NCBI GenBank assembly: GCA_010672825.2
Contig: JAAHFU020000003.1
Coordinates: forward strand, 186,001 to 250,000
Direction of reading: 5' to 3'
Length of the DNA stretch: 64,000 nt
Source: Leptolyngbya sp. SIO1E4
Lineage (GTDB): Bacteria; Cyanobacteriota; Cyanobacteriia; Phormidesmidales; Phormidesmidaceae
Below the pieces are notes generated by a model, which was not told where the DNA came from, did not search any database, and saw only the letters and a list, made by a program, of their open reading frames with translations. The position numbers and the translations under genes are program-made. Shown piece by piece: positions 35,701 to 45,045 of the stretch (position 1 is its first letter; every line of letters begins with the position of its first letter).

Positions 35701-36133
35701 AAAGCCTCATAACGGAGCAAAGCAGTCTCGGACTGAGTCCCATCTCCTTGAAAGCGCTTGGCCTAGATGTGGCCTGAAGTTAGAATTTGTAGTACAGCTG
35801 CAACGCCCTGATTTGGTGAGACTCACTGATGCAGAAATCATCCATAGAAAACGGCTGTAATCCTGTCAAGGAAGGCTGTTTCAGTACCTCATCTGAGGTG
35901 GGGTAGTTGCGGCACCGGCAACTAGTCCTCCATGAGTCTCAGCTATCTCATCGTGAACGATACCTTTTTGAGGGGTTGTGCAAAAAACCCCTGGCTGAAA
36001 CAGACTCATCGGACTAAATCAAAAGCTGGGAGGCAGGCTTAAGTAAACACGAATGTTATAAAGCTTAAAAATAGCTGTGCAGAATCCTTGAAAAAGATGC
36101 TCTGATTGTAGGCTGAGAGCATTAACTTATTTG

Positions 36134-36457
36134 ATGAATAGTATGGCAACTAGGCTAATACAACTAGAGGATGATGTATTGATCGAGGCTGAGGTCCCAG
36201 ATGAGCAGGTGGAGCAAATTTCAAGTGGCCTTGTCAAGCGTGTTGATTCAACATTTGCGACAATCAAGCCACTCTTACTGAAAACTTGCAAACCAATCGC
36301 AGCATCTTGGAAAGAGCTTAATCAGGAAGTCTACATTGAGCAAGCAGAAGTAGAGTTAGGTCTAGGTTTTGAAGGTGAGGGAAATCTGTATATCACAAAA
36401 TCTACAGCAACCGCAAATCTAACTATCAAACTAGTACTAAAGCCAAAATCGGAGTAG
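36134..36457 (+). CDS. Trypsin-co-occurring domain 1 (Trypco1)-like protein
   Basis: 107 residues from ATG 36134; ATG 36143 is also possible. The pattern is an N-terminal strand (TRLIQLEDDVLIEAEV), a long helix (ATIKPLLLKTCKPIAASWKEL) and a C-terminal strand pair VELGLGFEGEGNLYITKS / ATANLTIKLVLK. It matches the small CU044_2847/Trypco1 family that accompanies trypsin-like proteases in NTPase-based conflict systems. The protease gene starts 10 bp downstream, which strongly supports the call. Its role there is thought to be regulatory or scaffolding. Confidence 0.75.
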   Translation: MNSMATRLIQLEDDVLIEAEVPDEQVEQISSGLVKRVDSTFATIKPLLLKTCKPIAASWKELNQEVYIEQAEVELGLGFEGEGNLYITKSTATANLTIKLVLKPKSE

Positions 36458-36467
36458 TTATATAGCA

Positions 36468-37814
36468 GTGAAACTGGAAGATTCAGTTGTCTTAATTACT
36501 AGTCAAGATGAAAATAACAAATCCTTTGGTACAGGATTTGTTATTCGACAGAGTAGTGGGGCTGCTTATGTGTTGACATGTGCTCATGTACTTGAAGATG
36601 TAGGAGGAGCAAGTCAGGCGAAAGCTGATAGCATGCCTGTGAAACTTGTTAAATCTGGCGAATCAGATAGCTTAGATTTAGCAGTCTTAAGAGTTGATGG
36701 TTTACTTAATCGTGTTCCATTGAATGCTAAAGCCTCAGGAAGGCAAAGCAGTGCTATTGTAGCGAGTGGTTTTCAAAAGTTCGACGGTCCACATATGCTG
36801 AGACAGCTCGAAGGGAGCTTAGGAGACCAGGTTGTTATTCAACTCGATACAAGCGATCGCATTCATGCTTGGCATCTAAAGATGGGAGCGAATTCTCTCC
36901 AGCCAGGTTACAGCGGTTCTCCTATAGTCGATTCAGAGACCGGTTGTCTATTAGGTATTGTTAGCCACAGACAAGAGCAAGGTAAGACTGGTTGGGCAAT
37001 ATCAATTGATGCGTTAGATAAAATTTGGCGAATTATAGAAAGTGAGAAACTTTACAAGGCGCTATTAAAGCTTGGATATCGAAAGCAAGTAAAATTGTTC
37101 AGAAAGCTAATTAAAGAGTATTCTGTCGCAGCCATCCTTATTTACGGATCGCCAGATTATGGCCAGCGATGGTTACTTAATCGTTTAGTAAATCATCATT
37201 TACCTAAGAGCATTACAAGTAATAAGTATATAAGGCTCGACTTAGCTGCCAAGGCTCGTCACAGTGGCACAAAAGCACTCTGGGGATCTCTTGCAAGCTG
37301 GGTTTCATTAAGTCGCAAAACACCCCCAAAAGAGATCATTAAGTATATTTATAAGTTGTGGGAAACCCAAAACGTCATTTTAGTATTTGATAATGCTCAA
37401 GCCTTAACAAAGGAGTTATTTGATGAGCTAATGCAAGATTTCTGGCTGGCATTAGTAGCTCAAACCCATGAATTATCGATAAAGGGTGATTATAAATTAC
37501 TTTTATTTCTTGTAGACCATGATGGTTGTGTGGGTGAGTGGAGTCCAACTTTTGTTGAGAAAATTGATACGACTTGGGAGCCGAAACTACCTGTAAGGTC
37601 ACCAAAGCTATCTGAATTTTCTGGAGATGACTTGTTTGATTGGTTAGAAATAGAGTCTGATGAGTTACCACCAGAATTTGAGAATGAGGAGGCGATCGTA
37701 GAAGAGATATTGGCGGAAAGTGAAGACGGTATTCCCGAACTTGTCTTGCAAGAAATTTGTGAACGTTGTGGCTGTGACTGGTATGAGGAACTACAAAAAT
37801 GGTTAAAGCTGTAG
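36468..37814 (+). CDS. Trypsin-like serine protease fused to NTPase-like domain
   Basis: 448 residues from GTG 36468. Protease domain (1-190): GTGFVIR, catalytic His in LTCAHVLED (about 37-45), Asp in LDLAVLRV (about 69-76) and Ser in PGYSGSPI (about 144-151). The C-terminal part (about 210-448) has LIYGSPDYGQRWLLNRL, a degenerate P-loop, and NVILVFDNAQAL, a Walker B-like strand; it is probably a reduced STAND/AAA module. In related systems the protease is the effector released by NTPase sensing. It overlaps the MoxR gene by 16 bp. No signal peptide, so cytoplasmic. Confidence 0.8.
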   Translation: MKLEDSVVLITSQDENNKSFGTGFVIRQSSGAAYVLTCAHVLEDVGGASQAKADSMPVKLVKSGESDSLDLAVLRVDGLLNRVPLNAKASGRQSSAIVASGFQKFDGPHMLRQLEGSLGDQVVIQLDTSDRIHAWHLKMGANSLQPGYSGSPIVDSETGCLLGIVSHRQEQGKTGWAISIDALDKIWRIIESEKLYKALLKLGYRKQVKLFRKLIKEYSVAAILIYGSPDYGQRWLLNRLVNHHLPKSITSNKYIRLDLAAKARHSGTKALWGSLASWVSLSRKTPPKEIIKYIYKLWETQNVILVFDNAQALTKELFDELMQDFWLALVAQTHELSIKGDYKLLLFLVDHDGCVGEWSPTFVEKIDTTWEPKLPVRSPKLSEFSGDDLFDWLEIESDELPPEFENEEAIVEEILAESEDGIPELVLQEICERCGCDWYEELQKWLKL

Positions 37815-38743
37815 ATCGTCGATTTATATATACAGGTAATGTACAGCCAGAGCCTGAAACATTTGATACAAAAACTGGTCGTTTTTTGTATCCTTACTTC
37901 CCAAATCCAGATTTAGTAGAAGCTGTTAATTTAGCAATTTTGCTAGAGCGTCCTCTTCTAATTAAAGGAGAACCGGGTTGTGGAAAGACTCGGTTAGCTT
38001 ATGCGATTGCATATGAATTGAATTTACCTATTTATACCTGGTATGTGAAATCTACTAGCATTGCTAAAGATGGTCTCTACACATACGATACTGTAGGTCG
38101 ATTAAAGGATGCACAACTAGCTGCTTCTGGAAGGTTGACTGAGCAAGAAATCAAAGAGATTGATTTACCTGATACATATCTCAAATTAGGAGCTTTAGGA
38201 GAAGCCTTCAAAAGTGAAGAGCGTGCCGTCGTCTTGATTGATGAAATTGATAAAGCTGACATTGATTTTCCTAATGATTTATTATTAGAGCTGGATGAAA
38301 AACGTTTTTTTATCCAAGAAATAAAAACAGAGATAAAAGCTAAAGAACCTCCAATTGTGATCGTTACCAGTAATGATGAAAAGGAGCTATCAGATGCCTT
38401 TCTTCGTAGATGTCTGTTTCAATATTTAGAGTTTCCAGCTAAAGAAACGTTAGCAAAAATCATTAAAAACCTCTTTAAAGACTTATCTGATCCTATATTA
38501 GACAAGGCTACGGAACGTTTCCTGAAATTACGTGCAAGCATGGAAAACCGCGAAGGGTTAGGGAAGAAAATTAGTACTAGTGAGTTAATTGACTGGGTTA
38601 ATGTGATGCAGTATTATCCAGAAGATGAAATTTTGTTGAAATTAGATGGAAAGATACCATTTGCCAGCATTCTTTTAAAGAAATGGGATCATCATATTTA
38701 TTACCTATCCCAAGAATTTTCTGGAACCAATGCAACTCAATGA
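37799..38743 (+). CDS. MoxR-type AAA+ ATPase
   Basis: 314 residues. Walker A is GEPGCGKTRLAYA (about 57-69), Walker B VVLIDEIDKADIDFPNDLLLELD (about 146-168) and sensor 1 IVIVTSNDEKELSDAFLRRC (about 187-206) with the Arg finger; this is a complete MoxR-type AAA+ module. A MoxR ATPase usually remodels or activates a vWA partner, and the next gene (14-bp overlap) encodes one. With the upstream protease it forms the central switch of the conflict operon. Codon use is AT-richer than the flanking mobilisation genes. Confidence 0.88.
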   Translation: MVKAVDRRFIYTGNVQPEPETFDTKTGRFLYPYFPNPDLVEAVNLAILLERPLLIKGEPGCGKTRLAYAIAYELNLPIYTWYVKSTSIAKDGLYTYDTVGRLKDAQLAASGRLTEQEIKEIDLPDTYLKLGALGEAFKSEERAVVLIDEIDKADIDFPNDLLLELDEKRFFIQEIKTEIKAKEPPIVIVTSNDEKELSDAFLRRCLFQYLEFPAKETLAKIIKNLFKDLSDPILDKATERFLKLRASMENREGLGKKISTSELIDWVNVMQYYPEDEILLKLDGKIPFASILLKKWDHHIYYLSQEFSGTNATQ

Positions 38744-40349
38744 ATTGCCGCTACTAGAACTATTTATTAGGCTTAGGCGAGCAGATCTGCCGTTGGGATT
38801 CGATGAGTATAAATTACTGATAGAATCCTTACAAACAGGTTTTGGAATCAAGGATTTAGATTCATTGAAAAGGCTTTGCTGTACTTTGTGGGTTAAATCT
38901 TCTAAAGAAAAGGATATATTTGACCGAATATTTAGGCAGACAATACTGGAATATTCATTCTTATTAGATAACTTAAATAAGCAAGAGCAGGATAATAAAA
39001 TTTCCAAAGAAAGTGCTTCTTTAGAGGAGATGTATAAGCAAGATAAAGAGAAGTTGCCAGTTCGAAAAGATATTATAATTTTAGGCTCATCTATTTTATT
39101 AGGCTTATCTAGCTTGTTGACTGGCAATTATATTTTGTCAAAACGAATTATCAACTTTCCTCCATTCATTATTAGTCGCCCTGTTAGGAGTGCGGAAGTA
39201 GGGCAAAACTATGAGTATTCAGTAATAGGCTTTGATTTTAATTACAATGACAAACTATCCCTTAGCCTCGTAACCTCACCAAATTGGTTAGAAATTTTTC
39301 CAGATGCAAACAATCGAACAGCTATGCTACGAGGAGTTGCACCTGACAACAATTTTTATATAGTAGAGATCGTAGTGTCTGACGGTGTATATAGCAACTC
39401 TCAGATATTTCCAATTAACAGCAACTCATCTCCTACAGTTCTATCAATTTGGTTTTTATTGATAGCTATTAGTTTGCCATGTATTAGTTATTTTCCCATT
39501 CAAATATTCCTTGATAGGGGAAACAAAAATACATCAGATAAGAATGATAAGTCTCCTGTAGGGAATGACGATAAACCTCCTCTTCAGGCATCTCCTGAAA
39601 CACAGAAGATTCAGGAGATGAAAAGTATAAAGCTTACTGGTGCAAAGCATCTAAACCTAAAACGTAAAATCAAACCGCCAAAAAATCTGTTTGCTACATC
39701 CTATATGGATGCCACATCATATGGTTTCTCTCGTCGACAAATGAAACAAAGTTGGCGCTACTTGCGCCGTCTTGTCAGACAAGGATCGTTTTTAGAAGTA
39801 GATGTAGATGCCACAATTAGCAAAATTGCCCGTGAAGGGACATTTTTAAGACCAGTATTAGTACCTCGTAAAGTAAACAAAACAAGCTTGTTACTTTTAC
39901 TTGATTGGGATGGCTCAATGATCCCATTTCATTATCTGTCCACAATGTTAGCTGACACAGCCTTGCGTGGTGGTCGTGTAGAGCTAACCAATATCTATTA
40001 TTTTCGGAATTGTCCTGATAAGTACCTGTATCATGATCCAAATCACGTTAATGCAGAAACGCTCACTAATGTGATCAGTAATCTAAATTCTCAGAATTCA
40101 ACTATCTTAATTGTCAGTGACGCGGGCGCTGTAAGAGGTTGCTTTAATGAAGAGCGTTTAAGGGTTACACGTAAGTTTTTGAATATGGCTAAACGGTATG
40201 TCCGCTATATTGCATGGCTGAACCCTATGCCTAGATCACGATGGGAGGGAACCACTGCAGAAGAAATCGCTCAAGACGTAAAAATGTTTGAGCTAAATCG
40301 ACAAGGTTTAGATAATGCTATACGAATACTGCTAGGTAAACATTCATAA
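38730..40349 (+). CDS. vWA protein with SAV_2336-like N-terminus and Ig-like domain
   Basis: 539 residues. N-terminal helical region (1-90, FIRLRRADLPLGFDEYKLL) is like the SAV_2336/CoxE-type start of vWA partners. A membrane helix (about 112-132) precedes an Ig/cadherin-like extracellular domain (about 140-230: YEYSVIGFDFNYNDKLSLSL). A second membrane helix (about 236-258) leads to a cytoplasmic vWA domain (about 370-539). The vWA has SLLLLLDWDGSM, a variant metal site in place of D-x-S-x-S, and ILIVSDAGAV. It couples to the MoxR ATPase encoded just before it. The two membrane spans suggest an envelope sensor. Confidence 0.75.
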   Translation: MQLNELPLLELFIRLRRADLPLGFDEYKLLIESLQTGFGIKDLDSLKRLCCTLWVKSSKEKDIFDRIFRQTILEYSFLLDNLNKQEQDNKISKESASLEEMYKQDKEKLPVRKDIIILGSSILLGLSSLLTGNYILSKRIINFPPFIISRPVRSAEVGQNYEYSVIGFDFNYNDKLSLSLVTSPNWLEIFPDANNRTAMLRGVAPDNNFYIVEIVVSDGVYSNSQIFPINSNSSPTVLSIWFLLIAISLPCISYFPIQIFLDRGNKNTSDKNDKSPVGNDDKPPLQASPETQKIQEMKSIKLTGAKHLNLKRKIKPPKNLFATSYMDATSYGFSRRQMKQSWRYLRRLVRQGSFLEVDVDATISKIAREGTFLRPVLVPRKVNKTSLLLLLDWDGSMIPFHYLSTMLADTALRGGRVELTNIYYFRNCPDKYLYHDPNHVNAETLTNVISNLNSQNSTILIVSDAGAVRGCFNEERLRVTRKFLNMAKRYVRYIAWLNPMPRSRWEGTTAEEIAQDVKMFELNRQGLDNAIRILLGKHS

Positions 40350-40374
40350 TTCAACGTAATACAGGATATTTATT

Positions 40375-42624
40375 ATGGGGCACTTTCTTCCTCCAGGTTT
40401 CAATAAAGGTTATTTATTTTCGCAGGATGTTGCACAAAAAAGGGTCGATGCTTTCGAAAATCGCTTTGGAGAATTGCATCTAATCTTCGCATGTCATGCT
40501 GTCTTCCCAGTTGCATTTTCATTCGAGCTAATCCATGATATATGGGTGAATTTTTACAGTGATATTCATAAGAAAAAATTAGGAATACCTGAGATAGTAA
40601 TTGCTGATTTCCTGCTTTCAGATTTATGTCATCAGAGTGATAATGAACTCTATGAGGTAGATATAGAGATCAGAAATATATTATTGGAGCGCTTAAGAAA
40701 TGATCATAGATTTGGCTGTATTCGAATAAGGGAACTAGCTGAGTTTCTGTCTAACTACATCTATAAGGAACTAGCCGATGAGCACAATGAGCTTTATAGC
40801 TTAGCTGAGGCTCAATGGTTAACATCTTTAGCCTATAATCGACCTCACAAAGCAGCTTATGAGATTGTTCTCAAGTATATGAAGATATCTAAGAACGATA
40901 AAGCTGAACTGCTTCGCATGTATTCGCTATTGGAGATGTTGAAAGAACCTTTGTTTGACGAATTCCAAGCTCTATTCGTTTATTCAGAGGCAATGAGATT
41001 ATTTGCTTTTGGTCAAATTGATCAGGCTGCAAAAATGATAAAAGCGATTACGGGCTCCAATAAACAGGTTAGAATCGCTGGCGTCACTCTAATACTTGCC
41101 AAAGAAATTGAAGATAAAATTGAAACTTTAAATTCTGGCGGCAGAGAAAACTATAGCCATGCTGATTTACAAGGTAAATCTTTTTCAAGGAAAGATCTTA
41201 CCGGTGCAGATTTTAGTTATACGAATCTTAGAGGGGCCGACTTTACAGGTGCTATATTGAAGAATGCTAATTTCAGATACTCTAAGCTTGGTCTTAAAAC
41301 CTCTTGGATAATAGTTTTTATTATATTCTCCAGTTGCGCTTTAATGGCAGTGAGCTTTTTGTTAAGTATCATAGGATTTAGTTTAGAAAATAGCATATTT
41401 AAGACTGATTTTTTATTTACTTTAGGTAGCCTACTCATTACTCTGTTTTTTATTCCTCGACGAGGTATTGAGCCCAATATGGGCACTTTATTTCTTACAT
41501 TTTTTGGGATCCAAAGCTTATATATAGGTTTCATAGGTATTCTTGTTTTAGGCTTAATTGGAGGGAGCATATTAGGCATATCTTCAATGTTATCTGGATT
41601 TTGGTTCATCTCTTGTGGAGTCTCCTTGATTCAAGTAGGAAGTTGGAGGTGGGCTGGAAGTTGGTCAACTTTTGGCATAGTGATTTTGTCTTTGTTTTTC
41701 TCAGGAGCTAGTATTTATACTCTCTTCTTGACATTTACAGACTCAAATCAAGCTTCTAGCCTTATTCTGCTCACATTGCTCAGTCTGTCTATTTCAGTAG
41801 AAATAGTTGTTTCAATTGTTGTTTTGACAATTTCAATTAATCTTATTGCTTCAATATCAAAAGCCTGGTCTTATGCAGTAGGTGTAGTATGGCCTGTTTC
41901 TGTGACCTTCACTGTTACATCCTCTTTGAGAGTTAGTGATTTCGGTTTCTTAGGAGAAGTTATTCAAATTACCCCAGCTTTAGCGTCAATCATATTTGCA
42001 GTGTGGGTTGCCAAACTAGCGAGTTTTGGAGATGAAAGATTTGCCTTCATTCAGCAAGCAACTTCCTTCTTGAGTTCGTTTGCTGGCACTAACTTTAAAG
42101 ATGCCGATCTAACTGAAGCAGATTTTACTCAAGCTATCCTTGAAGGAGGCAACTTCCGAAGTTCAAATCTGACGAGAACTTGCTGGTCTCAAGTGAAACA
42201 GCTTCATCAGGCTTTCTTCACAGAGCCTTACTTAAGTTGCTCTGCAGTAAGAGAGCTTTTGGTTACTGGTTCCAGTATTGGAGGAAATTTTGATTTCTTG
42301 TCTTTAGAAGGCATAAACTTACGCAATGCTAACTTAGAGAATGCTAGTTTCTTTCGCTCTGATCTAAGCCGCGCAAATTTGCAGGATGCTAATTTGTGCG
42401 GAGCAATGCTGAAATGGACCAAACTAGATAAAGCAGATCTAAGTGGCGCAAGTTTGACAGGCACTTGCATTGAAAATTGGAAACTCTCTTCAACAAAATT
42501 AGACGGAATTGATTGTGATTTTATTTATATGAATGCTTTACCTGAGACAAAGCAGTACACTAATCGCTTGCCTGGAGATAATGACATTTTTGAGAGAGGC
42601 GAATTCGCTGACTTTGCTAAATAA
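40375..42624 (+). CDS. Pentapeptide-repeat polytopic membrane protein of conflict operon
   Basis: 749 residues. Residues 1-255 form an unassigned helical domain (start MGHFLPPGFNKGYLF). Pentapeptide repeats at about 263-305 (DLTGADFSYTNLRGADF) precede about eight hydrophobic helices (310-550). More pentapeptide repeats follow at about 562-600 and 645-705 (NLENASFFRSDLSRANL). It starts 25 bp after the vWA gene, so it is the last gene of the operon and the likely third (recognition or membrane-effector) partner. The N-terminal domain may be the vWA-MoxR-associated part; that is inference. Confidence 0.72.
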   Translation: MGHFLPPGFNKGYLFSQDVAQKRVDAFENRFGELHLIFACHAVFPVAFSFELIHDIWVNFYSDIHKKKLGIPEIVIADFLLSDLCHQSDNELYEVDIEIRNILLERLRNDHRFGCIRIRELAEFLSNYIYKELADEHNELYSLAEAQWLTSLAYNRPHKAAYEIVLKYMKISKNDKAELLRMYSLLEMLKEPLFDEFQALFVYSEAMRLFAFGQIDQAAKMIKAITGSNKQVRIAGVTLILAKEIEDKIETLNSGGRENYSHADLQGKSFSRKDLTGADFSYTNLRGADFTGAILKNANFRYSKLGLKTSWIIVFIIFSSCALMAVSFLLSIIGFSLENSIFKTDFLFTLGSLLITLFFIPRRGIEPNMGTLFLTFFGIQSLYIGFIGILVLGLIGGSILGISSMLSGFWFISCGVSLIQVGSWRWAGSWSTFGIVILSLFFSGASIYTLFLTFTDSNQASSLILLTLLSLSISVEIVVSIVVLTISINLIASISKAWSYAVGVVWPVSVTFTVTSSLRVSDFGFLGEVIQITPALASIIFAVWVAKLASFGDERFAFIQQATSFLSSFAGTNFKDADLTEADFTQAILEGGNFRSSNLTRTCWSQVKQLHQAFFTEPYLSCSAVRELLVTGSSIGGNFDFLSLEGINLRNANLENASFFRSDLSRANLQDANLCGAMLKWTKLDKADLSGASLTGTCIENWKLSSTKLDGIDCDFIYMNALPETKQYTNRLPGDNDIFERGEFADFAK

Positions 42625-42626
42625 AT

Positions 42627-43817
42627 CTAACTCAGCTTTTTAGAAATTTTGTTAGTAACTATTAGCTTGAATATCTCCCAATCATCTTCAGTTTCAAAAA
42701 ACCGCTTAGGAAATAGAAAAGCTTGATTATTTGCTACATATAGTAGCAATAAATCCTGTAGTTCTCGATAGCTTATAAATGCCTCCCAAGAATATTCGGA
42801 TTTAGAGTATTTCGAATTCAATTTAAGCCCTTTTCTGTGTACATATCCAGATATTTGAGAGTTGATAAGTCTATTAGATTTAAATACCCTTTTCATATTT
42901 AGTAGAAGTACTAAAACAAACAAAAGTAATAATAACGCAGGTAGAAAAAAGGTTCCAATAAAGATTGTAATAATTTCCGAAGTAGTTCTTGATTCAGAAG
43001 TAAATATCCTTAACGAAGGTAGCCCTAAAGGAATAGCCAAAATTGTAACAACTGTCCATAAAATTTTTGATAGATGAGCTCGCTGAAAATTCCAAAAGTC
43101 TTTTGCTTCTAGATGACCATTAAACTCAATTTTATCATCTTCAATTTCCAGTTTCTTTAACGTGTTAATATCTTGTTTATCCCTCAGTTCGAGATAGGTT
43201 GTCCCCTTAAATACTAATGTCCCGTGAACCAGTAGTAATGGGTTCACAAAAGTGAGCAAAGATAGTAAAAATATTGTCTTGCTTAGGTTCGACAGGTTGA
43301 TTATTAAAAGCAAAGCCAGTGAAGAGTAAACGCAAAAAAAGATGACTCCATTCTGAATAATTCGTCCAAAATTTTTCTTAGTTATGTCCCAACTATGTCT
43401 AAACGATTCTATAGCAGGAAAATTTTCTTCTGCTATTAGAAAAAATGAAAAGACAAACCGACAACTCAAATATATTCCTGGAATAATAAATAATCCGAAA
43501 GCAGGTGTAAGAATACAAATAGTAAGAAATTTCCATAGTAAAACCCTTGGGAAAAGATTTCGAGATTTCACTAAAATCTCATAAATACCTTTATCGTAGC
43601 TATTAATCTTTCCAAGTATGTAGAGTGTTGATGCTAATGTGAAGTAAGAGAAAGTTAAAAGGCTTGCAACTGCCACAAAAGGACTTGGCTTATGTATCCA
43701 TAATGTAAATATTAAGAAGGTTGGGATGCACAACAGTAGAAGTTGGTAATAGATATCCTTAGTCAAGAGAAAAGACTTTTTGAATATATATTTTGGGGAT
43801 AGAGATTTGATTTCCAT
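42627..43817 (-). CDS. Membrane protein with C-terminal YcxB-like domain
   Basis: 396 residues, encoded convergently with its stop two bases from the end of the pentapeptide gene. Residues 1-210 hold about six hydrophobic helices with an amphipathic break (FRHSWDITKKNFGRI), like DUF975-type membrane domains. A soluble loop and two more helices (about 253-315) follow. The C-terminus (about 330-396) reads SWEAFISYRELQDLLLLYVANNQAFLFPKRFF, the YcxB-like pattern. Function unknown. It is as AT-rich as the neighbouring operon and inside the same transposase-remnant bracket, so it probably arrived with it. It could be an immunity or sensing component. Confidence 0.68.
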   Translation of the reverse strand: MEIKSLSPKYIFKKSFLLTKDIYYQLLLLCIPTFLIFTLWIHKPSPFVAVASLLTFSYFTLASTLYILGKINSYDKGIYEILVKSRNLFPRVLLWKFLTICILTPAFGLFIIPGIYLSCRFVFSFFLIAEENFPAIESFRHSWDITKKNFGRIIQNGVIFFCVYSSLALLLIINLSNLSKTIFLLSLLTFVNPLLLVHGTLVFKGTTYLELRDKQDINTLKKLEIEDDKIEFNGHLEAKDFWNFQRAHLSKILWTVVTILAIPLGLPSLRIFTSESRTTSEIITIFIGTFFLPALLLLLFVLVLLLNMKRVFKSNRLINSQISGYVHRKGLKLNSKYSKSEYSWEAFISYRELQDLLLLYVANNQAFLFPKRFFETEDDWEIFKLIVTNKISKKLS

Positions 43818-44499
43818 GTTGAGGCTTCCTCGTTGCTATCCTGTGAAAAATTTATAAATCAACCTTAAAGTAAAAAGCTCTGAATATGTTTGTTTATTTA
43901 GAGTGATTTTGGATTTCTAATATCTCAAACACTGCTTTCTGGAGAGTAAAAAAGTGGGGGGAAACTCGAAAACTCTTTCTCTGATCTCCACCTCTAGCTC
44001 AAGCCGCTTGAGATTTCAGCTCTGGGTACCATCGCTCGAAAGTGGAGCGCCAGTCCCCGTCAAGGCCTTTGTATAGCAACAGCGCAGAAAACAACGATAA
44101 GGTGTCCACAAAAGTGGACACAGAAGCTCAATACCTTGATTTGTAGCCCTTAAAGTTGCAAAGCTGCGATTTGGGGCAATTTAGTTCCTTTGTATTGACT
44201 GAATAGCTGCATCGACTGCAACTATTCTCCTGGGTAATAGAGGATGCAACCATAGACGGTCAGGGCGATCGCACCTGCTTTCACCTTCTGATCAACCCTT
44301 AATGAGATTTCGAGGGTTTCGAGCAACTGTCACATACCCTTCCAAAATTTTTCAGGCCAGAAACAGTCCAATGACATTCACCAACTGTCACAGTGCGATT
44401 GAATAAGAGGGAGAGATTACTGATTAATCCCTTAATCTAGATCTGCAGTACTGAAGTTGATGATACAGATCGAAAGGACTGAAAGATCAAAAGCAGCTG
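43818..44499. other. Intergenic region with IS remnant and direct repeats
   Basis: Besides the transposase remnant it holds a perfect hairpin GTGTCCAC / GTGGACAC (44102-44121) and two direct copies of CAACTGTCACA (about 44323 and 44378), with a third, ACAACTGTCACAG, near 45898. No gene supported. Confidence 0.5.
43999..44062 (-). pseudogene. ISKra4-type transposase remnant (C-terminus), right copy
   Basis: Reading leftward, LDGDWRSTFERWYPELKSQAA and a stop at 43999, nearly the same as the left copy at 35425. The same flanking elements are present: GGAGAGTAAAAAAGTGGGG (about 43940) and AAGCTGCGATTTGGGG / ATTTAGTTC (about 44159-44190). Most of the gene is missing. Confidence 0.7.
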
Positions 44500-45045
44500 A
44501 TGATAGAACGACCAGTTCAGCTTCTTAGCGGCACCGGACAAATTGTTGATGGGCTTATTCGCACCATGCAACAACGCCACTGGTCCGACTTTCAGTCAGT
44601 CTGGCAAGGCATCTTGATTGAGTTGGAGCAACCAGATGCCAGGTGGATGTGGGATTACAAGCTCAGTCAAGCTCAACAAGAGAGCCGTTATGAAGCCTAT
44701 GCCCTAGAAATAGAATCCTTCACTCATGGGCTGCTATTCCTGGAGACTCAGTGGCGTCGGTCTCACTTGCCACAGCGCTATCCACTAGTTTATGTGGAGG
44801 CTCTGGCCTCGGCTCCCTGGAATCGCTCGGTCCTAGAGCAACCACCGTTTTTAAAGGGGGTCGGGCGAACATTGTTACTGTTTGCTCGTCGCCGTAGTGT
44901 GGAGCTTGGTTATGGTGGACGGGTAGGGCTCCATTCTCTGCCGGAAGCGGAAGGATTTTATCGCTGCCTACAAGTCCCAGACTATGGTGCCGATCCAGAG
45001 AAAGAGGGCTTAGTATACTTCGAGTACGGTGCCATCCAGTCATGA
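44500..45045 (+). CDS. GNAT-fold acetyltransferase-like protein
   Basis: 181 residues. YPLVYVEALASAPWNR supplies a beta strand and FLKGVGRTLLLFARRRSVELGYGGRVGLHSLPEAEGFY matches the acetyl-CoA-binding loop, helix and following strand of GNAT enzymes (G-x-G-x-x-L pattern). The N-terminal 70 residues are helical and Gln/Trp-rich. The stop codon overlaps the next start (ATGA), so the pair is translationally coupled. The substrate is unknown. It is the last cargo operon before the right attachment site; a toxin-antitoxin-like pair is conceivable but not shown. Confidence 0.65.
   Translation: MIERPVQLLSGTGQIVDGLIRTMQQRHWSDFQSVWQGILIELEQPDARWMWDYKLSQAQQESRYEAYALEIESFTHGLLFLETQWRRSHLPQRYPLVYVEALASAPWNRSVLEQPPFLKGVGRTLLLFARRRSVELGYGGRVGLHSLPEAEGFYRCLQVPDYGADPEKEGLVYFEYGAIQS

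Larger units (their letters stand above)
34490..36133. other. Long non-coding region between mobilisation and conflict modules
   Basis: Apart from the 11-bp array and the transposase remnant (listed separately), no gene is supported. Other structure: an inverted repeat TCCCAGGGA (about 35163) / TCCCTGGGA (about 35213), and a hairpin AGGGGTT / AACCCCT (about 35971-35992). Short open frames across the array follow the repeat period, not protein-coding constraint. Confidence 0.6.
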
